DNA of 64,000 bases from Telopea speciosissima (Eukaryota > Streptophyta > Magnoliopsida > Proteales > Proteaceae). Numbering within the stretch: position 1 is the first letter of the stretch; each line of letters starts with the position of its first letter. The DNA is taken from contig NC_057924.1 of assembly GCF_018873765.1 (NCBI RefSeq), forward strand, positions 22,625,542 to 22,689,541, written 5' to 3'. The notes under the pieces were generated by a model that ran no database searches, was not told where the DNA came from, and worked only from the letters and a program-made list of their open reading frames with translations. The translations under genes were made by a program, and so were the position numbers. Below, in pieces: positions 11,644 through 20,222 of this stretch.

Positions 11644-11890
11644 GTCATAGCATGAGCCAACTCATGCCACGTCTTCTACCTTATTAAGCAAGCTAAATTA
11701 CAGGATAATTGATTCATTGTATCACTATTATATTGCTAACCGATTGATTATATATTAGGTAGCACTATTTTAGGATATAGGATAATTGATTGAACTAATC
11801 TAGGAATCCATATCTGTAACGGTTCAACAGAACCGAGTGTATATAATCACCATTCCATTATTCAATAAACACACACCTTCACGGTTATCA
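11644..11890 (+). repeat. 3' LTR of the nested copia element
   Basis: About 247 bp, starting after the polypurine tract with tcata and ending ttatca. It contains tatatattaggtagcac and a TATA-like stretch. The partner 5' LTR is absent. Confidence 0.65.
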
Positions 11891-12730
11891 CTAAGTACCT
11901 ACTAACAACACTAGTGGCATATGCTATGTCGGGCCTTATATATACCATAGCATACATCAAACTCCCTATAACTACAGTGTAGGGGATCTTCTCCATTTTC
12001 TTCTTTTCTTCATTACTAGTTGGAGACAACTTAGCACTCAACTTGAAATGGCTAGCTAATGGTGTACTCATGGACTTTGCATTCTTCATGTTGAATCTTG
12101 CAAGTACTTTCTCAATAACTTCTTGTTATTCCTATCATGCTTGATTGTTATACCCAAAATCGGCTTTGCAACCCCTAGGTCCTTCATGTCAAAGACCTTG
12201 TTTAATTCATTCTTCAACCTGTCAATCAAGTTAGCATCTTTACCAATAATGAGCATATCATCAACATACAACAAGAGAATAATAAAGGAAAAATCTGAAT
12301 ATTTTCTGAGGTAAACACAATGGTTAGTAATGGTTCTAGTAAAACCATTATACTCATCATAAATGAGTCAAATTTAATGTACCAGTGTCGTGGTGCTTGC
12401 TTCAAACTATACAAGCTCTTCTTTAACTTGCATATTATGTGCTCCTTGCCCTTTACAAGGAATGCTTCCGGCTGCTCCATGTAAATTTTTTCCTTTAAAT
12501 CTCCATGCAAGAAAGCAGTTTTCACATCCAACTGCCCAATCTCTAAGTCTTAATAAGCGGTTAGACCAATGATAGTACGAATAGAACTCATCTTCACCAT
12601 AGGAGAAAAAATTTCATCAAAATCAATATCCCTTTTCTACCCAAATCCTTTGACAACTAGCCTTGCCTTGTACCTCATTTTCTTTTTGTCATCTTCATTT
12701 TTTAGCTTGAAAACCCACTTGTTCTTCAAA
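11891..12730 (-). pseudogene. Copia reverse transcriptase (broken)
   Basis: Minus-strand frames give [76 protein letters not shown] (the YVDD motif is intact) and IAYATSVVSRYL. They are spread over three frames (12226-12531, 12086-12274, 11862-12089) with stops between. The domain is cut at 11891 by the nested copia fragment and continues at 10199. Confidence 0.9.
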
Positions 12731-13470
12731 GCCTTTCGCCCCTTTGGTAGTTCAACCAACTCGTAGGTCTTGTTCTTATGCAAAGAATCAAGCTTTTCTT
12801 GCATAGCTTTGTTTCATTCAATCTTTTGTTGATGAACCATGGCTTCTTCAAAATTTTTTGGTTCACCACTTTTAGTTACTGTCACATACTCTGATGATGG
12901 ATTTTTTTTTGATGCTTTCCTTTCTCTTTGTGACCTTCTTGGCATAGGTGGTTCTTCTTGAGGTAACTGCTCCCCCTGCTCAACATTACCATGTGCATCA
13001 TCATTTTCATATATATCATCAACTGTTTGAGGAGCCTCATCACCCTCAACTTGATTTTCTTCAACTTAGTATTGCTGTCCATCATCACCATAAATAGGTA
13101 AAGGGGGTTGTTGTTCTGGCAATTCATCTACAACCCTCCGTGGCACTTCCTCCTTGTCAAAATCAGCCAGTGTTTGATTTTCTCAAAAAATCATATCTCT
13201 ACTTCTAATAATCTTTTTATCAACTGGATCCCATAACCTGTAACCAAGTTTTTCTTTTGTATACCCCATGAAAATACATTATTTTATATTGTTATCAAGC
13301 TTGGACCTCTCATCTTTTGGAACATGCACAAAAGCCTTGCAACCAAATACTTTTAAGTGACTATAGGAAACATCTTTCCCCCTCCATACATTTTATGGAA
13401 CATTTCCATCCAAAAAAGCAGATGGAGATAAATTTATCAAGTATGTAGTTGTCCTCAAAGCTTCTCCCCA
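12731..13470 (-). pseudogene. Copia integrase-RT linker region (degenerate)
   Basis: The minus strand encodes a degenerate C-terminal integrase and linker region. Recognisable pieces include a KCIFMGY-like GYTKEK context near 13255 and basic, acidic and Met-rich low-complexity stretches. There is no open frame longer than 81 codons. Confidence 0.6.
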
Positions 13471-14290
13471 AAATGGCTTAAGTAATTTTTCCGTTGAAAC
13501 ACCTAACTCTTTTCATAATGGTGCAGTTCATCCTTTCCGCAACACCATTAAGTTGTGGAGACTTGTGAATTGTTTGCTCATGCCGAATACTATGGGCTTT
13601 GCAATGTTTTTCAAAAGAATCATTCTGATCATACTCACCACCATTATCTATGCGAATGCATTTGAGAGATTTTTCTGTTTCTCTTTCAACCATGACATGA
13701 AATTGTTGAAAGATCCCAAGTACTTGGTCTTTAGTTTTCATGGTAAAACTCTTAACTTTCCTAGATGCATCATCAATAAAAGTGATAAAATATAATGCAC
13801 CGTCAAGAGTTTTTACCCTTATAGGACCACATACATCGGAGTGAATTAAATCAAGAATCTCAGTTTCGTTTAATTAAAGCATGTGAAAAAGAAACTCTAT
13901 GATGTTTTCCAACTAAATAATCATCATAAGGGGACAAAGATGTACCTTTGATATTTGGAAGATAATTTTTCTTCACCAAAATATCCATATCTTTTTCACT
14001 CATGTGGCCAAGCCGCCAACGCCACAAATTAAAATGAGATTCTCCAATGGCAATGTTCACTTCGCCATTTGAAAGTTGAGCTTCGATCTTGTAAAGAGGG
14101 CAACATTTCTTGCCTTTTGCCACAAGAGAGCCCTTTTTCAGCTTCCATATTCCATTGCCAAATTGTGACTCATATCCTTCATCATCAAGCTTTCCAGTTG
14201 AAATGAGATTTAATGTGAGATCTAGAACATGTCTCACATCCTTGAGAACCAACTTATAACCAACATTGGTTGTAATGCAAATATTACCCA
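13471..14290 (-). pseudogene. Copia integrase (broken, catalytic residues kept)
   Basis: In order on the minus strand: the GAG-pre-integrase zinc region (RLGHMSEKDMDILVKKNYLP, then LVGKHHRVSF), the first catalytic Asp (LIHSDVCGPI), the second in CIRIDNGGEYDQ, and the Glu in QLNGVAERMN. So D, D and E are all present. The zinc ligands are damaged: the first His of the WHxRLGH motif is Arg (WRWRLGH), and SPYDDYLVGK stands where a CxxC pair is expected. A stop near 13868 separates the two halves (13860-14291 and 13478-13860). Confidence 0.85.
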
Positions 14291-15118
14291 TTTCAAAATT
14301 TTTTTATTTTTCATCATTTTCCATCATTACCAAACCAAAGTCTCCTGACTTGTAAAAGGTAAAGAAGTCTTTGTGTGAAGTAGCATGAAAGGATGCTCCT
14401 GAATCAATGACCCAATTTGAATCATTATATGTTGCATTTACATAACCATCAACACACATAAAAAAAAAGAGTAAAACTCCATTAGAAGCAACTGTAGTGA
14501 TTTCTTGTTCTTTGTTGCCATCACCACTCTTTTCTCCCTTTTGATTGATCTTTAACTTTCAACAATCATTTTTCTTGTATCTTGGCTTCTTACAATATTA
14601 ATAAGTCACCTTTTTTTTTTAATTTAGATCTTCCTCTTGATTTGTTTTGACTATGATTTTTTTTATGCTTTGATCTTCCTCTTTCCTGAGTAACCAAAGC
14701 ATGTAGGTGAAGAATCTGTAGATTTTCTTCTCACTTCTTCATTCAACAAACTACCTGTAACTTGACTCATGGTAACAATACCATCGGGTACCAAGTTGCT
14801 AAGGGATACAACAAGAGTCTCCTAACGGTAATGAGCTCAGCAACAACAATGCTTGTAACTCATCATCTAACACAATCTTCATGGCTGCTAACTGATTAAT
14901 AATGCTTTGCATTTCATTCAAGTGCTCTGCAATCGACCCTTTTTTTTTTTTTTGAATTTCAAGTTCATAATTTTTAATTAAAAATATTTTATTTCTATTT
15001 GTTTTTCTTTCATACAAATCATGCAATTTCTTCCACAGAGAACTTGTACTAGTTTCATTTGATATATGATGGAACACAACATCATCCAATCATTGCTGAA
15101 TATAAGAAATTACTTTTC
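14291..15118 (-). pseudogene. Copia gag and protease (broken)
   Basis: Gag: FHHISNETSTSSLWKKLHDL and GSIAEHLNEMQSIINQLAAM, a UBN2-type copia gag, at 14799-15089. Protease: NWVIDSGASFHATS at about 14380-14430 has an intact DSGA active-site motif. Several stops and a degraded zinc-knuckle region lie between them. The gag N-terminus lies near 15118-15260, where frames are also disrupted. Confidence 0.85.
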
Positions 15119-15317
15119 TATCCATTTTCTTTCAATCATCATCTGACATAGTTTCTGATTTATTCTCTATTCCATCAACTGACGAATAGATGTCTCTTGA
15201 TAGAGATGGTCTTTCATTTTGGCTTTCCAAATCAACTAATTGTTTCCATTCAAACTAATTATCCTTGAAGAAATGTTTGCATCCATCTTTGATTCACACG
15301 CAACAAAATCAACCAAG

Positions 15318-15330
15318 CTCTGATACCACT
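15318..15330 (-). promoter_or_regulatory. Primer binding site of the copia element
   Basis: The minus strand reads tggtatcaga directly next to the LTR, complementary to the 3' end of initiator Met-tRNA. This sets minus-strand orientation. Confidence 0.9.
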
Positions 15331-16114
15331 TGTTGGGAAGAGATGCAGAATAACCTTCCTACCTATGTGAATCAAAGAAACAAACAAACGAAAAATAATA
15401 ACCAAACAAACACCACAAACCAAAACGAACACAAGATTTAACATGGAAAACCCTTCATGTGAAGAGAAAAATCACGGGACAACTCTGAGAATAATTCACT
15501 AAATTAAATAAAGGATTACAATGATTCATCTCTCAAGTTTATGTCCAAACTTGAGATCTACCACAATATTGAGAAAAGAAATAACAAGCACTTGGAGAGA
15601 TTACAAGGTTATCTCACACTTTAAATAAGATGCTACCAAATCACCTCTAAAAGCCACCAACAATTTCTCCCAAAGCTTGGAGAACCCAACTGAGCAAGCA
15701 AGCTACAACTTCGGTTACCCAACTAAACAAGAGCATGAGATGTAGTAAAAATGGCCTCAAGAATAACCCAAATATGAGAGCTAAACCTCCACAAAAAATC
15801 TGCACTTCTTCTTCTCTAAGAGCTCCAAGAATAAAAGACTACTTATCTTCTTCTTCTTAAAAAAAAGTGAAAAACAACTTTTCCTCTCCTTAGAAAAAGC
15901 CCACTCACTCTCTCTCTTCCTTTTTCTTACAAAAAAAGAAACCCACTTCTCACTTTATGTAGGCGACCTTTCAAATTCAAAACCCACTAAGAATGAGAAA
16001 TTGGATGCCAACTCAATTTGCCTTTTTAACTTCTCAAATGGGTTTTAATCCAACTGGGTCTAAACACCCAAAAGCTCCACATGGGGCTGGACCAATATAG
16101 CCCAACACCCAATA
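15331..16114 (-). repeat. 5' LTR of the copia element
   Basis: Collinear with 5474-6258. The two copies differ by scattered substitutions and short indels. The outer end is CAATA instead of the expected CAACA. Confidence 0.9.
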
Positions 16115-16225
16115 CTCCGGCATCAACTGAAGAAGCTCTATAAGGCCTCGACGACCATCTTCCAATAATCGGCATTTTGTGGAGAGAGCCTATATAAGTA
16201 CCGGCCATCTTCCTCACTCCGGCAA

Positions 16226-17301
16226 TTTCTTTTCTTTTTCCTCGTCTACTTCCTGAATTTCGCCTTCCTCTTCTTTCTTGGTGTTGTCATCTTCTGTCTT
16301 CTCGGTCTAGAGATAGATAGGATATAGTTGATAAATTCAGAGTGTTTCTTCACAAGATCTTTCAATCTCCTCTCTTCTAAGTACTCCAACTACAAAAGAA
16401 ATAAATTCGATACAAATCACAACTCAAAAGCACCAGGGTAATAATATAATCCTTAAACTAATGGAATTAGAATCTTGTATCACAAACCTGGTCTTCCTTC
16501 ATGTAGAGTGTGATCTTTGTTCCCCTATGTACCAAGCTGATCTCCACTCACATCCTTGGTAACGGTGAACAAACCACCCGCTTGTGACTCCCAGATGTAT
16601 TGTTTGTCATAGTTGTGCTTAGTTGTCACAATGACCTTCTCCGCAACGAGATAAGATGAGTAAAAACCCACACCAAATTGACCAATCATGCTCACATCCG
16701 GCCCAGCCTGTAGAGGCTCCATGAACTCTTTGGTCCTAGACCTCGCGATTGTTCCCAAATTATTCACCAAATCTATATCCAGAGGGGAATAAAGGGACTA
16801 TTTATTAAACTGTCATTGCCTTCTTCATAACAAAGAATAACCATGAGAACTCTGAAAAATAAAAATAAAAAAAAATTAAAAGAAATAACGATATTACTTA
16901 CCAAGCTAGCTTTGGTCATCCCAATACCACTGTTGATGATCGAGAGGGTCTTGTTAACCTTATCAGGAACAAGCCTAATGAAAAGATCCGGCTCCGCATC
17001 AAGCTTGCTCTTGTCTGTCAAGCTCTTGAACCTGATCTTGTCCAACGCCTATTCATTCCAACGACCAAAACATTTACAAAAAAAAGAAGCACATAAGAAT
17101 CAATCAAGCAAACTTATGGACAAAATATGCATTGCAAAAATTGAGAAGTACACTCGCATCAGAGGTATTGCTAGCTGATTAGCTCCCTAAGAAAGATCTC
17201 CTTATTGCTATTGAAGGTATTAACAATAAGACTGAGAAGCTGATTGATCTCGGCCTGCAAGGCAAAAAGGTTTCTACATCTCCCATCTTAACATCCGCCA
17301 T
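16226..17301 (-). pseudogene. Captured 5' part of a cytosolic HSP90 gene, introns retained
   Basis: The minus strand from ATG 17301 reads [12 protein letters not shown], then (after a shift) [117 protein letters not shown] and EEEGEIQEVDEEKEKK. This spans the N-terminal ATPase domain and the start of the charged linker of cytosolic HSP90. Introns are retained: the one between about 16783 and 16900 has GTAAGT..ATATAG ends, so genomic DNA was captured, not a cDNA. Lesions include a frameshift after codon 12, a stop in the LISN region, a stop after QLGT, and TAG where HSP90 has Trp in the PISLW context. Not functional as a chaperone. Confidence 0.92.
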
Positions 17302-17595
17302 GGTGCGTCGTCGATCAACCTTAAAAAAGAATCGATTCACAAAGTAGAAACTCTTGCTAATTTCACGCTCGCTATTGGAAGATATAAAGATACTAAAATG
17401 AAGGACGCAAGAGGACAAATAGAGCTTCATCCGTCGATTGTAGCCGGGCTGCTTTGGTCGCCGGAGTAGGAGACAACCTGTTCTTCATCAAAGGCATTAA
17501 ATGATTTAGGGTAAGTTTTTTATGTTTTAGTGTAAAGGATATTTTGGTCAAAGGAATTTCAAAGGTTAACACCGTTCAAAAATGGGTAATGGTTT
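17302..17595. other. Captured HSP90 5' flank and MULE subterminal sequence
   Basis: This stretch lies upstream of the captured HSP90 start codon on the minus strand and probably includes its leader and promoter. No separate gene is seen. Confidence 0.45.
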
Positions 17596-17665
17596 ATATT
17601 ATGGTAGTTAGTGGGTGTGCTTTAAAATATAGGCAAACGTTAGGGGGTGGCCCTGATAATTTCCC
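17596..17665 (-). repeat. Right TIR of the Pack-MULE
   Basis: Inverted partner of 5161-5230, followed by the degenerate target duplication taaaaactta (17666-17675). Confidence 0.85.
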
Positions 17666-17675
17666 TAAAAACTTA

Positions 17676-17916
17676 AGGGCAAAGTTTTCCTCCACCCATA
17701 GAGGACAGTTCACCTACCATCTTAGGGTTCACAAACCCCTCCTAGGGTTTTAGTATGTTCCATTAACATTCACTTCATTGGTGCGCTCCTCTATGTGGTT
17801 TGCTCTGAAAACCCTCTCTCTAAAACAATATGCACATCATGCTATGGATTGTAAGCCACAATAACTCTATAGTGGCCAGGCAATCTTGAAATTAAAGATA
17901 ACCTTTTTTTTTTTTA
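17676..17916. other. Spacer between the two MULEs
   Basis: No gene. It contains gaaattaaagataacc at 17888-17903, which recurs at 51212-51227 on the far side of the second MULE, and a T12 run directly before the TIR. Confidence 0.5.
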
Positions 17917-18165
17917 GGTTTTTTCAAATGTCCTCTGAAAATGGCCAAACTAACAATTGCCCCCCCGAACCTTCACTAACTCCACGTGCACCCCTGCTTT
18001 CCAAACTAAGTACCACTATAGTCCCTCCCGTTAGACAGATCCATTATGTTATAATTGATCCTAGTTTTTTGAACATTTATCGACCATTCTACCCCTTGAT
18101 AGGGTAGAATGACCCATTTGACCTCACTTAAGCATATGACCTTTAGAGCAAGGCAAAAGAGGGAA
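17917..18165 (+). repeat. Left TIR of the second MULE
   Basis: About 249 bp, inverted partner of 50941-51191. The two are alignable base by base with scattered substitutions. Confidence 0.9.
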
Positions 18166-18225
18166 CTCAACCCTGCAACTCATTTAACCCCCAAACCCTA
18201 GCTATCTTCTCTCTTGGCGACTGGC

Positions 18226-18279
18226 GACCACAATGCTTGTCGTGACCACCATGCTTATCGTGACCACTATGCTTACCGT
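18226..18279 (+). repeat. Three 18-bp tandem units upstream of the GRF gene
   Basis: Units gaccacaatgcttgtcgt, gaccaccatgcttatcgt and gaccactatgcttaccgt. Each contains an ATG, and they form a 21-codon ORF from 18234 with six-residue repeats (MLVVTT, MLIVTT, MLTVAT) ending in TGA. It lies in the presumed leader of the GRF gene. Confidence 0.75.
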
Positions 18280-18599
18280 TGCGACTGAGAGGAGCTGAGA
18301 CTGAGTGCACATTGCTGCTGGGACCTGCTACTTGAGAGGACAAGTTGGTGCTATGCGGCTGCTGCTGGTGGTGTGGGGCTGTTGTTGGTGAGACCTTCTG
18401 TTGCTACTGTTGACTTCCTTCTGTTGCTGTTGAGACCAAAAAAGGTAATGCTTCAAAGCCTTCACTCTATAATTCATCCCATCCCTTACATTTCCGAATA
18501 TCCTAAGGTTTGTCATGCTTCAAATGTCCATATAGGCTTCTTTCCTTTCCCCTATTGTCCTGTCTAACTACCCTAGAAAATGTTAAGATTGAATGGTAA

Positions 18600-19061
18600 A
18601 TGATTGTAGTTGATAATTTTGCAGGGAATATGTCTATTGTTAGTGTGAATGAAAACAAATCAAGGTACTTGAAGTTACCCTTCAAGCAATGTCATTGTAG
18701 TAAAAGAGCTGTTGTGAGGGTCTCGAACTCAATAGAGAACCCAAACAGACCCTACTACAGTTGTGATGACAAATTTAGGGGTGGTCGCAACTTCTTTCAA
18801 TGGTGTGATCTAGGCCAAATGGGTGAACCAAGTCAAGTTGCCCTCACCAATGATGCACCAAACATTATGGGGTCCAACATTATGGGTGAAAACATTGCAG
18901 AAGAGCAACAGAGGATGTTGCCACAGAGTAGGGAAGAGCTCTATAGTCTGAAGTACAGAGTGAAGGCTCTAGAGAAGTCAAATGAGATAATGAAGTTAAT
19001 GTGTGGATTTATGTTAGGGTTATTTCTAGTGAACCATATTATTATTATTCTGAAGATGTAG
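18600..19061 (+). CDS. Small GRF-type zinc-finger protein with coiled coil and C-terminal membrane anchor
   Basis: 153 aa, uninterrupted. Residues about 29-66 read CHCSKRAVVRVSNS..NPNRPYYSCDD..NFFQWCDL, the pattern of a GRF zinc finger (CxC, conserved NP.R..Y.C, C.FF.W.D). The Cys expected before NFFQW is Arg (codon CGC, one transition from TGC), so one zinc ligand seems lost. Residues about 104-132 look helical and coiled-coil forming (SREELYSLKYRVKALEKSNE). About 135-151 is hydrophobic (MLGLFLVNHIIIILKM), a likely membrane anchor. An in-frame Met at 18630 follows a perfect acceptor-like tttgcag, so translation may begin there after a leader intron. It lies between the MULE left TIR and the convergent transposase. 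Its role is unknown; it may be a captured host gene or an accessory MULE gene. Confidence 0.7.
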   Translation: MIVVDNFAGNMSIVSVNENKSRYLKLPFKQCHCSKRAVVRVSNSIENPNRPYYSCDDKFRGGRNFFQWCDLGQMGEPSQVALTNDAPNIMGSNIMGENIAEEQQRMLPQSREELYSLKYRVKALEKSNEIMKLMCGFMLGLFLVNHIIIILKM

Positions 19062-20222
19062 TATGTAGATCCCAGTATGTCATTGAAAACTTTATGGTTT
19101 GAATGAATGAATGAATAGAACTGAAGTTCCATTTGGTCCTCCTAAACATCAGCTATCTTCAAGAAAAGAACAAATCCTTTTCTGGCCCAATAAAGCAAGT
19201 CCCATCTCCAAAATGGTTTATGCCTTAAATCCATGTCCTTATCATTGATCAGCTAGCTAAGCAATTAAAAGGGCCATTGAAAATTGGACTGCAAATAACT
19301 CATGAACAAAAAGTGTATATTACCAAGCTGCCAGAGAAATTTACACCACAAAGACCAAGGCTACAGGGCCATTGAAAACAGGGCTACAAATTACACCACA
19401 GAGACCAAAGTTGCAAATTAACCATTTAAATGGATAATGGAGGCAAAAAGGATGAAGAAATAAAGGAGAATAAGTAATATGACATATAATGTTATTTCAA
19501 ATAACATACACAACAACTCATTGTTCTTTGCATCAATATCAACCCCAATCTCATTGTTTTCAAACACCATACATAACAACTCATTGTTTTTGCACTAACT
19601 TCATCCTAAACACATAAAACCACTCATGTTGCAGCAACTCATTGCTTTTAAACACCATACACAACACCCTAAACACATAAAACCACTCATATTACAGCAA
19701 CTTCATCCTTGGTAACTTCTCCATCCTTGACAGCAACACCCTCCTTGACAGCTTCTGCATCCTTGACAGTAACCTCTCCATCCATGACAGCAACTCTCCA
19801 TCCTAAACAACAACCAATAGCCTTTGCAGCAACTCTTACCCTTGACATGGATGAATCACATCAAATCAAACACATAAGTCCTTGTTTATACATCAACTTT
19901 GACCAATGCATCTAATGAGCAGCATATTAAGCAAACTGATACATACCAAATTAACTTGGACCTTACTGTTGGGCAGCCTTAGCTATCCTTGCCTTTTCTT
20001 TGATAGCCCTCCTTGACCTTTCTGCCCAAGCCTTATCTTGTTCAGCTACATAAGAGGTTGTAGTTGAATTTTGAGAAGACCTTGTTACCATCTAAGAGAG
20101 AGTTGGCTCTTCATCCATGCTCTTCCTCTAAAGATTGCATCACCAACAGATAAGAGACTGGAAAATAAACAAAACCTAATCTAGTACTTACACACTATAA
20201 TGAAAATCAAACATTTGAGGTT
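19062..20222. other. MULE internal spacer, no gene
   Basis: This lies between the converging GRF and transposase genes. It includes repeated tccttgacagc units at about 19708-19800 and repeated acaccatacacaacaac-like phrases at 19500-19690. No domain is recognisable in either strand. Confidence 0.4.

Larger units (their letters stand above)
10200..11890 (+). mobile_element. Truncated plus-strand copia element nested in the minus-strand copia
   Basis: It starts abruptly inside integrase ([20 protein letters not shown]), lacks LTR, gag, protease and the N-terminal half of RT, and ends with RNase H, a polypurine tract (cttgagggggag, about 11632-11644) and a short LTR of about 247 bp to 11890 (ends ttatca). 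Left and right junctions fall within one RT/RNase H segment of the host copia element, which would read VVSRYL..HWEVV without it. Most of its 5' part was therefore lost, with only a few host bases missing. Confidence 0.85.
5474..16114 (-). mobile_element. Ty1/copia LTR retrotransposon (degenerate, minus strand)
   Basis: Two LTRs of about 785 bp (5474-6258 and 15331-16114) begin TGTTGGG and end CCCAACA when read on the minus strand; the right-hand outer end is mutated to CAATA. The target duplication is ctctg (5469-5473) versus ctccg (16115-16119). A primer binding site complementary to initiator Met-tRNA adjoins the right LTR, and a purine tract adjoins the left one, fixing minus-strand orientation. 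The domain order is GAG, protease, integrase, RT, RNase H, which defines copia. All frames carry stops or shifts. It is enlarged by a solo LTR (6294-9635) and a truncated plus-strand copia element (10200-11890), and it interrupts the Pack-MULE. Confidence 0.92.
5161..17665. mobile_element. Pack-MULE-like element carrying an HSP90 fragment, split by a copia element
   Basis: The terminal inverted repeats at 5161-5230 and 17596-17665 share the core ccccctaacgtttgcctata (read inwards from both ends). The flanks are taaaaatta (5152-5160) and taaaaactta (17666-17675), a degenerate 9-10 bp target duplication. TIRs of this length with 9-10 bp duplications are characteristic of Mutator-like elements. 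Without the copia insertion (5474-16114) the element is about 1.9 kb and holds no transposase, only a captured, intron-containing 5' piece of an HSP90 gene. Non-autonomous MULEs with host gene fragments are known as Pack-MULEs. The superfamily call is an inference from TIR and duplication length. Confidence 0.75.
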
